From: Pricia sp.
GTDB lineage: Bacteria; Bacteroidota; Bacteroidia; Flavobacteriales; Flavobacteriaceae
Length of the DNA stretch: 39,816 nucleotides
Assembly: GCA_024635875.1 (NCBI GenBank)
Contig: JAGXIC010000017.1
Coordinates: 1 to 39,816, forward strand
Direction of reading: 5' to 3'
The notes under the pieces were generated by a model. It was given only the letters and a program-made list of their open reading frames with translations. It did no database searches and was not told the DNA's origin. The number at the start of each line of letters is the position of its first letter. The stretch's first letter is position 1. Shown in pieces: positions 1-8,620 of this stretch. A program made the position numbers and the translations under genes.

Positions 1-2
1 GC

Positions 3-1331
3 ACCGGCCTGGTTCAGTTGGTGGGCGGAACCGTTACCGCCATAGTTTCCCTTGTGCTGTTGTTGCGCATTAGTCCGGCTATGACACTTTTTACTTTTAT
101 TCCGCTGGCGATTTTTTCATTTATTGCACTGAAGGCGTTTAAGATTATCCGCCCTATTTTTCGCAAACGCGGGAAAATAAATGCAGAGGTCACCGGACGC
201 TTGACCGAGACCTTGGGCGGCATCCGTGTTATCAAGGGCTTTAATGCCGAGGCACAGGAGAACCGGATTTTTGAGGATGGCGTCGAGGAGCTGTTCCAAA
301 ACGTCAAAAAAAGTCTGACCACAACGGCCTTTATGACCAGTTCGGCTACTTTTCTGATTGGAATCGCGACTACCGGCGTAATGGGGTTTGGGGGATATAA
401 AATAATCGAGGGAACCTTGACCATCGGCGACCTTTTGATGTTCACGGTGTTGCTAGGCTTAATGGTTGCCCCGATCGTGCAGATGAGCAATATCGGAAGT
501 CAATTGACCGAGGCCTTGGCAGGACTGGACCGAACCGAAGAACTTATGAATATGACCCCGGAAGCCGATGAGGCCGAACGTACCGAGGTTCTTGCTGATG
601 TGAAGGGCGATATGGCCTTTCATGATGTTTCCTTCGCCTATGAGGAGGATAAGGAAGTACTGCATAACATTAGCTTCGAGGCCAATTCCGGTTCGGTGGT
701 AGCTTTGGTCGGAAGTTCGGGTTCAGGGAAAACGACCATAGCTGGATTGGCCGCCAGCTTTTTGAACCCAGATTCAGGGAAGGTTACTATTGACGGCAGA
801 GACCTATCGAAGGTAGACCTCAACAGTTTCCGCCAACATCTGGGTGTTGTTCTACAGGATGATTTTCTGTTCGAAGGTACCATTCGGCAAAATATTCTGT
901 TCCCACGGCCGGATGCCTCCGAAGAAAGGTTGCAACAAGCGGTCAAAGCCGCATATGTCGACGAGTTCACCGACCGTTTCGACGATGGCCTGGATACCCT
1001 CATCGGCGAACGCGGCATCAAACTCTCCGGAGGGCAGCGTCAACGGATCGCCATTGCAAGGGCGGTATTGGCCAATCCGAAAATCCTTATTCTCGATGAG
1101 GCTACTTCCAACTTGGATACCGAGAGTGAGGCCTTGGTGCAAAAGAGTTTGGCCGAACTTACTAAAGGACGTACCACTTTTGTCATCGCCCATCGGTTGA
1201 GCACGATAAGAAAGGCCGACCAAATATTGGTTATCGAAAACGGCAAGATTGCAGAGCGGGGCACACATGATGGGTTGATAGCTTCCGAAGGGCGGTATTA
1301 TAATCTGTTTACCTACCAAGCGCGAATTTAA
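3..1331 (+). CDS. ABC exporter (MsbA-like: TM domain plus ATPase), 5'-truncated by window edge
   Basis: Open frame runs to the window start; Walker A GSSGSGKT, signature LSGGQRQRIAIARA, Walker B ILILDEATSNLD, H-loop IAHRLST; the annotated start at 18 is an internal TTG. Confidence 0.93.
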   Translation, partial: TGLVQLVGGTVTAIVSLVLLLRISPAMTLFTFIPLAIFSFIALKAFKIIRPIFRKRGKINAEVTGRLTETLGGIRVIKGFNAEAQENRIFEDGVEELFQNVKKSLTTTAFMTSSATFLIGIATTGVMGFGGYKIIEGTLTIGDLLMFTVLLGLMVAPIVQMSNIGSQLTEALAGLDRTEELMNMTPEADEAERTEVLADVKGDMAFHDVSFAYEEDKEVLHNISFEANSGSVVALVGSSGSGKTTIAGLAASFLNPDSGKVTIDGRDLSKVDLNSFRQHLGVVLQDDFLFEGTIRQNILFPRPDASEERLQQAVKAAYVDEFTDRFDDGLDTLIGERGIKLSGGQRQRIAIARAVLANPKILILDEATSNLDTESEALVQKSLAELTKGRTTFVIAHRLSTIRKADQILVIENGKIAERGTHDGLIASEGRYYNLFTYQARI

Positions 1332-1343
1332 CTAGGAACACGC

Positions 1344-1438
1344 ATTGCGAGGAGCAATTGTTAGAAGCGTTTACGCGGCGAAGCAATCTGTTAAACTATT
1401 CGAAAGGTCTCAACAGATTGCTTCGCTTCGCTCGCAAT
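1344..1438. repeat. Intergenic inverted-repeat element (ATTGCGAG...GCGAAGCAATCTGTT / AACAGATTGCTTCGC...CTCGCAAT)
   Basis: 15-bp perfect arms 1378-1392 and 1412-1426, plus outer ATTGCGAG/CTCGCAAT arms. Confidence 0.75.
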
Positions 1439-1449
1439 TTTGCACAAAA

Positions 1450-1477
1450 AAAGGAACCGTGCCGGCACGGTTCCTTT
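1450..1477. terminator. Bidirectional intrinsic terminator between convergent genes
   Basis: Perfect 28-bp palindrome AAAGGAACCGTGCCGGCACGGTTCCTTT with an A-run on the left (T-run for minus-strand transcripts). Confidence 0.8.
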
Positions 1478-1520
1478 CTCTAAATTGGTTTGGGTTTATT
1501 CCCAAATCAATTAATTGTTC

Positions 1521-1880
1521 TTATTGCTCAACAGCGTTACCTTCTTCATCAACGATAAGGGCACCTGAAGTTCCATCTTCCAAAGAAACTTCTACTTTAT
1601 AATGACCAGCTTCGTTTTTGGCCGCAGCGTCAACTGTAGCGCCTGGGTAGTTAGTCTCAATCATTGAAGTAACAGCTTCTGGTACTTCTTCGACGGCGAT
1701 TTCACTAAAATCATCTTGGGCAACGGCTTCAGTCGCAGCTTCTTGACCTTCAGCAGCAGCATCAGTTGCTTCGTCTTGTACTTCTGTAGCAGCATCTTGT
1801 GCTTCAGCAGCTTGCTCTTCTTGAGCGAAAGCAGTTAAACTTCCTAATGCAAATACGGCTGTAATAAATACTTTTTTCAT
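1521..1880 (-). CDS. Secreted Ala/Glu-rich protein with PepSY-like C-terminal half
   Basis: Signal peptide MKKVFITAVFALGSLTAFAQ; C-terminal HYKVEVSLEDGTSGALIVDEEG resembles PepSY-like repeats. Confidence 0.7.
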   Translation of the reverse strand: MKKVFITAVFALGSLTAFAQEEQAAEAQDAATEVQDEATDAAAEGQEAATEAVAQDDFSEIAVEEVPEAVTSMIETNYPGATVDAAAKNEAGHYKVEVSLEDGTSGALIVDEEGNAVEQ

Positions 1881-2053
1881 AATATTCTAAGTTTTAATTT
1901 ATAAGTTAAATTCTTAAGCTCAAATGAAAATATAATACCATAAAAACCATTTTTTATAAATTACTGATTCCTAGTAAACTGTATTTATTTCTTCATAGTT
2001 CGATTGTGTAAATATGTGGAAATATTCACAATTTGTGTAAATTTTTCACAGTT

Positions 2054-2380
2054 TCAACTTTCTGGTGCCAACTCAACTTCCAAGCCGTCCAAATCTTCAG
2101 TCATGTGAATTTGGCATCCCAATCGGCTATTATCTTCCACATAAAAGGCCTCGGCCAGCATCGCTTCTTCATCATCCGATTTTTCGGGAAGTTTGTGATT
2201 TGATTTCACATAGCACTGGCAGGAGGCGCACATGGCCATTCCGCCACATATACCGATAGTACCTTCGGGAGCGAGTTCGTAGGAGCGAACGACTTCCATC
2301 AAGTTCATATTCATGTCGGTCGGAGCGTCTATTTCGTGTATGAAGCCCTCGCGGTCGGTTATTTTTAACTTTATATCCAA
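2054..2380 (-). CDS. 2Fe-2S ferredoxin (adrenodoxin-type)
   Basis: Cys motif CGGMAMCASCQCYV and downstream LGCQI. Confidence 0.88.
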   Translation of the reverse strand: MDIKLKITDREGFIHEIDAPTDMNMNLMEVVRSYELAPEGTIGICGGMAMCASCQCYVKSNHKLPEKSDDEEAMLAEAFYVEDNSRLGCQIHMTEDLDGLEVELAPES

Positions 2381-2483
2381 AAGAAAGTTGATATTAGTGA
2401 ATTCGTTGGTTAGTAAAATAGTGAGTTAATGGGTTAGTGAACTGGTTTTGTTTGGGGAAGATACTTATTTCATTGATTTTATT

Positions 2484-3542
2484 TTAATCTATTGCCTTAA
2501 CCACTGCCTTCGGCGCTTCCTTTTTGCTACCATCAAAACCGGTAACCCCGCCCACCGTAGTATATTTCATGACATATCTTTTATCGGGATAGATACGTTG
2601 ATAAGCACTTTGGCACATCAGGGTCGCTTCATGGAAACCGCACAGAATGAGTTTTAATTTTCCAGGATACGTGTTGACGTCGCCGATGGCATATATACCG
2701 GGTACGTTGGTCTGATAATCGAAAGTGTTTACTTTGATGGCGTTCTTTTCGATTTCAAGGCCCCAATCGGCAATCGGACCCAATTTCGGAGATAATCCGA
2801 ATAATGGGATGAAATGGTCTACTGCTATCCGTATATCCTCTACCGCCGTGGTTTTCTTTCGAATGGTCACCGCTTCCAATTTCTCATCACCTTCAAGAGC
2901 TGTAACTTCAGCAGGGGTTATTAGTCGTATCTTTCCTTGGTTTTTTAAAGACTGTACTTTTTCCACAGAATCCAAGGCGCCGCGGAATTCCTTACGGCGA
3001 TGTACAAGGATTACTTCGGAGGCTACATCCGCTAGAAAGATACTCCAATCCAAAGCGGAGTCGCCACCACCGGCAATCAGCACTTTTTTATCGCGATAGA
3101 CCTCAGGGTCTTTGATGATATAGTCTATGCCGTTATCCTCGTATTTTTTCAAGTTATCCAGTAGTGGTTTTCTTGGCTCGAAACTTCCCAATCCGCCTGC
3201 GATAGCTACAATGGGGGCCTGATGCTTGGTTCCCTTGTTCGTAGTCACGATAAAAGAACCGTCATCTTCCTTTTTAATGGTCTGCGCCCTTTCGCCCAAA
3301 GTAAATCCGGGGGCAAAGGATTTGATCTGTTCCATAAGATTATCCACTAAATCTCCCGCAAGGATTTCGGGAAAACCGGGAATATCGTATATGGGTTTTT
3401 TGGGATAAATCTCCGAGCACTGTCCGCCCGCCTGAGGCAAAGCGTCGATCAAATGGCATTTCAACTGTAACAGGCCGGCTTCAAAAACGGCAAAAAGCCC
3501 AGTTGGGCCCGCACCGATAATCAATATATCAGTAGTAATCAT
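2484..3542 (-). CDS. Ferredoxin-NADP reductase (thioredoxin-reductase-like type)
   Basis: FAD motif IIGAGPTGL, NADP motif IAGGGDSALDW, C-terminal YAIGDVNTYPGKLKLI. Confidence 0.9.
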   Translation of the reverse strand: MITTDILIIGAGPTGLFAVFEAGLLQLKCHLIDALPQAGGQCSEIYPKKPIYDIPGFPEILAGDLVDNLMEQIKSFAPGFTLGERAQTIKKEDDGSFIVTTNKGTKHQAPIVAIAGGLGSFEPRKPLLDNLKKYEDNGIDYIIKDPEVYRDKKVLIAGGGDSALDWSIFLADVASEVILVHRRKEFRGALDSVEKVQSLKNQGKIRLITPAEVTALEGDEKLEAVTIRKKTTAVEDIRIAVDHFIPLFGLSPKLGPIADWGLEIEKNAIKVNTFDYQTNVPGIYAIGDVNTYPGKLKLILCGFHEATLMCQSAYQRIYPDKRYVMKYTTVGGVTGFDGSKKEAPKAVVKAID

Positions 3543-3609
3543 TCAAAAATCATCTTTAAAAAATCCACTCCCATCATCAGCTCTCATTTGGGACTGCCAT
3601 CAAAAGCCC

Positions 3610-3861
3610 TTAAGCTACAGGTTGGCCTACATTTACGACCTCTTCGATTTGGGGCGCGTATTTCTTTATGGTCATCTCGACACCGCTTTTTAAGGTCATT
3701 TGATTGACCGAACAACCGATGCAGTTTCCTTCTAATCTCACGTTCACGGATTTCCCGTTATCAATGGATATCAATGAAATATCCCCTCCGTCACTTTGCA
3801 AAAAGGGGCGAATCTCGTCCAAGGCCTTTTCTACGTTCATTGTTAGTTCTTCCGAAGTCAT
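3610..3861 (-). CDS. NifU C-terminal-domain (NfuA-like) Fe-S scaffold protein
   Basis: RPFLQSDGGDISLI and GNCIGCSVNQMTLK; start assigned to MTSEEL with a 4-bp ATGA overlap with the upstream mrp stop. Confidence 0.88.
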   Translation of the reverse strand: MTSEELTMNVEKALDEIRPFLQSDGGDISLISIDNGKSVNVRLEGNCIGCSVNQMTLKSGVEMTIKKYAPQIEEVVNVGQPVA

Positions 3862-5006
3862 GATTTCTTTCCTTTCACGGCGGAACATCCCGCCATTGTT
3901 GTTATTTTGATCGCTTCCGTCGGGGGAAGGCTTTTATTGCGGCGCACCAGTTCCTGCACTGTATTTCTGGTCAGTTGCTCGAAGGCTTCTTCAACAGCAG
4001 TGGCTGTTTGCAAAGCGGCAGGTCTTCCAATATCACCGGCTTCCCTTATACTCTGCACTAAAGGAATCTCGCCCAGAAATGGAACGCCGAGGTCCTCGGC
4101 CAAATGCTTTGCGCCTTCCTTTCCAAAGATATAATATTTGTTGTCAGGAAGTTCCTCAGGTGTAAAATACGCCATATTCTCCACAATACCCAATACGGGC
4201 ACGTTAATGGAATCTTGTTGGAACATCGCAACACCTTTGCGGGCATCGGCAAGCGCCACTTCTTGCGGCGTACTTACAACGACGGCACCGGTCACAGGCA
4301 TCGCCTGCATTATACTCAAGTGGATGTCACCCGTACCCGGGGGAAGATCCAGCAGCATAAAATCGAGCTCGCCCCAGTGGGCGTCAAAAATCATTTGATT
4401 GAGTGCCTTTGAGGCCATGGGGCCCCGCCAAATTACTGCTTGGTTCGGCTGGGTAAAAAATCCGATGGACAATAGCTTGACGCCATAACTTTCCACAGGC
4501 TTCATTTTCGATTTTCCATTGACATTGACCGCTAAAGGCTTTTCCTGGGTCACATCGCACATGGTCGGCATAGAGGGGCCATAGATATCGGCATCCAGAA
4601 CGCCGACCTTAAAGCCCATTTTAGCCAATGTCACCGCCAAATTGGCGGTTACGGTGGATTTACCGACACCGCCCTTACCGGATGCCACGGCGATTATACT
4701 CTGAATACCCGGGATTGGTTTACCCTTGATTTCGTTGGTCTTCGGTTTCGCGGCAGGGGCATCGACCTTGATATTGATTTTTATCTTGGCTTTCTCATAG
4801 ACTTCCCTATGGATAATCTTTAGGATTTCGACCTCGGTTTTCTTCCGGGCCTGTAGACTAGGGTTGGCGATCGTGATATCGACCTCGATCTCATCCCCAA
4901 AAATCTGTATGTTCTTGACCGCGCCACTTTCGACCATATTTTGGCCCTCGCCGGGTACGGTGATGTTTTCCAACGCCTTTAGAACTGCTTGTTTTTCAAT
5001 CTTCAT
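3858..5006 (-). CDS. mrp: Mrp/NBP35-family Fe-S carrier ATPase
   Basis: Walker A VASGKGGVGKSTVTANLA, LLDLPPGTGDIHL, MIP18-like N-terminal domain. Confidence 0.92.
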   Translation of the reverse strand: MKIEKQAVLKALENITVPGEGQNMVESGAVKNIQIFGDEIEVDITIANPSLQARKKTEVEILKIIHREVYEKAKIKINIKVDAPAAKPKTNEIKGKPIPGIQSIIAVASGKGGVGKSTVTANLAVTLAKMGFKVGVLDADIYGPSMPTMCDVTQEKPLAVNVNGKSKMKPVESYGVKLLSIGFFTQPNQAVIWRGPMASKALNQMIFDAHWGELDFMLLDLPPGTGDIHLSIMQAMPVTGAVVVSTPQEVALADARKGVAMFQQDSINVPVLGIVENMAYFTPEELPDNKYYIFGKEGAKHLAEDLGVPFLGEIPLVQSIREAGDIGRPAALQTATAVEEAFEQLTRNTVQELVRRNKSLPPTEAIKITTMAGCSAVKGKKS

Positions 5007-5099
5007 ATACTCTTGCTAATTCGCTTTATGTAAAGTCTTTCTAAATAGCAAAGATACAGTATGGAGGTGAGATGGTAAAGGGATGGGTATTAAATGTAG

Positions 5100-5762
5100 C
5101 TATATCTTCCTCCCATCCAACAAATTAATAGTTCGTTTCCCGTATGCAGCGTTTTGCTCAGAATGGGTAGCCTGAATGATTGTTACCCCATCATCATTAA
5201 GTTCCTTGAACAGTTCCATAATCTCGGTGCTTTGTTTGGAGTTTAGGTTACCGGTAGGCTCATCGGCCAAAATCAATTTGGGTTTAGAAATCAAGGCTCG
5301 GGCAACACCTACCAATTGTTGTTGCCCACCACTGAGCTGGGTGGGGAAAAGATCTTTTTTACCAACGATGCCAAATCGATCGAGCATGTCCGCGACCATG
5401 GCTTTGCGCTCTGAACCTTTCAGTTTTTTGTACAATAATGGCATTTCGAGGTTTTCGTATACCGTTAGCTCGTCAATTAGATGATAGGCCTGAAATACAA
5501 ACCCGATGTACTGCTTGTAAAGATTGGCCCGGTGTTTTTCTTTAAGCTGGTGTACGGGTTCGTCCAAAAAATTGTATTCGCCTTCGTTGAAATCGTCGAG
5601 AATGCCGATTACATTGAGTAAAGTCGATTTCCCGGATCCAGATGGCCCCATAATGGAGATAAACTCCCCTTCCTCTACTTCGAGGTTGATGTCTTTTAAT
5701 AAAAAGACCCTTTGGCCGCCCTGTTGTACCCATTTGAAAATGTTGTTTAGTTGTAGTAGCAT
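5100..5762 (-). CDS. ABC transporter ATP-binding protein (MacB/LolD family)
   Basis: Walker [28 protein letters not shown]. Confidence 0.92.
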   Translation of the reverse strand: MLLQLNNIFKWVQQGGQRVFLLKDINLEVEEGEFISIMGPSGSGKSTLLNVIGILDDFNEGEYNFLDEPVHQLKEKHRANLYKQYIGFVFQAYHLIDELTVYENLEMPLLYKKLKGSERKAMVADMLDRFGIVGKKDLFPTQLSGGQQQLVGVARALISKPKLILADEPTGNLNSKQSTEIMELFKELNDDGVTIIQATHSEQNAAYGKRTINLLDGRKI

Positions 5763-5780
5763 AGATATTTATGGTTTTAT

Positions 5781-5801
5781 ATTCTCGCAAAGGCGGGAAT
5801 C
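5781..5801. repeat. Small REP-like palindrome, degenerate copy (ATTCTCGCAAAGGCGGGAATC)
   Basis: Matches the ATTCCCGCNAAGGCGGGAATC family seen at 14945 and 20979. Confidence 0.65.
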
Positions 5802-5840
5802 TGATTAATTTAAATTCTTCCTTATTTTTTCTGACCGCAT

Positions 5841-5962
5841 GTCCCCTCCCCGAGGGGGAGGGAGCTACCTATTGCCAGTATTGAAAATTTCAATTCTTCT
5901 AAGTTCTTCCATTAAAGGAGTAAACGAGTTCTCCCCCTTCGGGGGGAGTTAGAGGGGGGACT
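5841..5962. repeat. GTCCCCTCCCC...GGGGGGAC intergenic palindromic element, copy 1
   Basis: Outer inverted arms plus internal hairpin CTCCCCCTTCGGGGGGAG; abuts the stop of permease 5965-8346. Confidence 0.75.
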
Positions 5963-5964
5963 TT

Positions 5965-8346
5965 TCATTCATCCCGCAGCACATCTACCGGATTCTTTCT
6001 TGCGGCCTTGAAACTCTGCCAGCTTACCGTCAATAGGGCGATTGCCATGGATATAAGTCCCGCCAAGGCGAAAATCCACCAATTCACCGTTGTCTTGGTG
6101 GCAAATCCTTCCAGCCATTTTTGCATAGCGTACCATGCAAGAGGTACCGCAATCAAAAACGCGAATACCACCCACTTTAAAAAATCTTTGTTGAGCATCG
6201 CCAATATTTGGGATACATTGGCACCGTTGACCTTTCGAATTCCGATTTCTTTGGTCCTGCTAGCCATGGCGTAAGAGGCCAAAGCGAAAAGGCCCATACA
6301 GGAAAGGATTACGGCCAAAATGGAAAACCAGGTAATCAAAGTATTGACCCGTTGATATTCCTTGTAATAGACATTCAGTTTTTCGTCGGAGAAAAAATGG
6401 GTGAGGGTAGCATGGGGAAGCAGTTGTTTCCATTTATCCTCCAGAAGTTGGATAACTTGGATACTGGCCCCTTTTTTCGCCCGGACGGTGAGATAGTCCC
6501 AATCCGCAAAATTCTCCTGCTTGCTATAAAAATGGGCCAATGGCTGTGTCTCGGTCTGCACGCCTTGGTAGCTGAAATCGTCGATTACACCTACGATGCG
6601 ATAGGGCTCGCCATCTTGTGAACCTTCACGGAGCAATTGCCCTTCGGCGTTCTGTAAGCCCAATTTATCCATGGCGGTCTTGTTGAGTACCACGGTGTTT
6701 TCAAGGGATGCGGCTTCCGTATCAAACCCATGTCCGTTAAGGACGGGGATACCGAGTGTCTTGAAATAATCCTTTCCGACATAGGCCTTTCTCAGACTGA
6801 TGTTGGGCAGACTGCTCTTCGCCTCGGGATAGAACGTATTGTAATTTTCGTCATAATCGCCGGGAACGGTGCCCGTAAAACTAACAGAAGCTACCAACGG
6901 ACTAGCCTCCATCTCCTTGCCGACTACCTCCAGGCTACGTGCCGCAGCCTCAATATCCTTATGCTGCCAATGGCTCGTTTCCGCGACGATTACGTTTTCA
7001 TTATCGAACTTCGGATTCTTGGTAAGCATGTAATCGATCTGTTTCCTAACGAGAAAAGTGCCTGAAATCAGGACAATCGCTATAACGAACTGTACAACGA
7101 TAGAGACATATTTCGAAGCGGACGGCCTGCCTTTTGAGGATATTTTTCCCTGTAGGCTTTCCACTAACTTTCCCCTTGCCCACAGATAGGAAGGTACCGT
7201 GCCCGAGAACAGGCCTACTATGAGCCATATGCCCAAAAGTAGCAAAGCCAAAATCGCTGCATCGAAGGATCTTAGGGCCAACTGCATCTCAAAAAGGGAA
7301 TTAAAAGCCGGAAGCAGTACGGAGGTCAAAAGCAGCAGGCCAAAGCATAGCGCGAACAGGCCCAAGCCCAAGGATTCGACCATAATCTGTTGCACCACAT
7401 GCTTTTTCAATGCTCCGTGTACTTTTTTGATACCGATTTCCTTTGTTCTGGAAAGGGAGTTCGTAATGGCCAGGTTGATGAAATTAACGATGGCTATTCC
7501 CAAAATACCGAAAGCGATAAACGCCAAGATGATAATCAGCGTACGGTCGGATTCCGCCTCGGTGTGATACTCGGCAAAAGGCAGGAGTGCGATTTTGGTC
7601 GTGTTCTCCCCCACGGGAAGAAAATTCTCTTTTACGATATTGCCAAGTTTACTTTTGATGTCCGATGGCCGGATGCCGTCTTGTAGCACCACATAGGTCT
7701 TGGAAAAGGTATTGTACCAATCATGCACGTCTTTGACCCAAGGCGATATGGTTTGCCCGGTGTCATAGGAAGTCACGATATCGAATTTCACCGAGGAGTT
7801 TTCGGGGATGTCCACCACCCCGTTCACAGTCAAAAAGGTATCCACGAAACCAACCTGCAACTGCTGGCCCATCGCCGAAGACGTACCGAAATACTTTTGG
7901 GCAAAGGGCTTACTGACGACCGCCGTGAATTTCTCGTTCAAAACGTCCTTGGCCGACCCTTCGGAAAATGGAAAGGTAAACACGGAGAAAAAACCCTCGT
8001 CCACATAATATACATTTTCGGGAAAGGCCACTTCGTCGTGACTCAGCCGGTATCCGTCCCAATCGAAAATTCGAGTGCCGTTGACGATTTCGGGAATCTC
8101 TTCCCTCATTTTCGGGAAAAGCAATCCTTTAGTCTGCATCCCTTTGCCCTCTTGATATTCCTCTTGTATCCTATAGATATTCGCAAGGTTATCGTTGAAA
8201 TGGTTGTAGGTCAAATCGTTGTACACATATAGTGCGACCGTCAAAAATGAGGCGATACCGATTCCTAGGCCAACGGTATTGATCAAAAAGGTGCCTTTAT
8301 TGTTTTTTATGTTCCTAAAAAATAGTTTTAAGTTGTATCTTAACAT
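5965..8346 (-). CDS. ABC transporter permease, MacB_PCD plus two FtsX domains (permease 1)
   Basis: Start reassigned to MLRYNLKLFFRNIKNNKGTFLIN; repeated motif RTKEIGIKKVHGA / RTKEIGIRKVNGA; C-terminus NPVDVLRDE. Confidence 0.9.
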   Translation of the reverse strand: MLRYNLKLFFRNIKNNKGTFLINTVGLGIGIASFLTVALYVYNDLTYNHFNDNLANIYRIQEEYQEGKGMQTKGLLFPKMREEIPEIVNGTRIFDWDGYRLSHDEVAFPENVYYVDEGFFSVFTFPFSEGSAKDVLNEKFTAVVSKPFAQKYFGTSSAMGQQLQVGFVDTFLTVNGVVDIPENSSVKFDIVTSYDTGQTISPWVKDVHDWYNTFSKTYVVLQDGIRPSDIKSKLGNIVKENFLPVGENTTKIALLPFAEYHTEAESDRTLIIILAFIAFGILGIAIVNFINLAITNSLSRTKEIGIKKVHGALKKHVVQQIMVESLGLGLFALCFGLLLLTSVLLPAFNSLFEMQLALRSFDAAILALLLLGIWLIVGLFSGTVPSYLWARGKLVESLQGKISSKGRPSASKYVSIVVQFVIAIVLISGTFLVRKQIDYMLTKNPKFDNENVIVAETSHWQHKDIEAAARSLEVVGKEMEASPLVASVSFTGTVPGDYDENYNTFYPEAKSSLPNISLRKAYVGKDYFKTLGIPVLNGHGFDTEAASLENTVVLNKTAMDKLGLQNAEGQLLREGSQDGEPYRIVGVIDDFSYQGVQTETQPLAHFYSKQENFADWDYLTVRAKKGASIQVIQLLEDKWKQLLPHATLTHFFSDEKLNVYYKEYQRVNTLITWFSILAVILSCMGLFALASYAMASRTKEIGIRKVNGANVSQILAMLNKDFLKWVVFAFLIAVPLAWYAMQKWLEGFATKTTVNWWIFALAGLISMAIALLTVSWQSFKAARKNPVDVLRDE

Positions 8347-8416
8347 AATTGCTAATTTTTCACTTATTGTCCCTTTTTCGACTAGCCTGCAAGGTTTAAG
8401 TTCGAGATTCTGCCCG

Positions 8417-8620
8417 AAAAGTCCCCTCCCCAACCCATTCATTCCTCTCACTCCTAAGGTCGCTCGTCGGATGCAAGCGGGGAGGGAGCCACATTTTATA
8501 GGTATTTAAAGCTTCAATTCTTCGACATTCTCCCGTTCAAGGAGAAATCGAGTTCTCCCCCCTCCCTTGTCTCCGAAGAGAGAGGCATGACCGAGAGGAA
8601 GATACAGTTAGAGAAGGGAT
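8417..8620. repeat. GTCCCC-type intergenic element, diverged/extended copy 2
   Basis: AAAAGTCCCCTCCCC at the left end; ...GTTAGAGAAGGGAT at the right end next to the stop of permease 8621-11068; shares GTCGGATGCAAG with the copy at 18497. Confidence 0.6.

Noticed and set aside
7199-8232. Plus-strand ORFs antisense to permeases (e.g. 7199-7567, 7723-8232)
   Set aside because: They lie opposite strongly supported permease coding sequence and lack recognisable domains; typical shadow ORFs.
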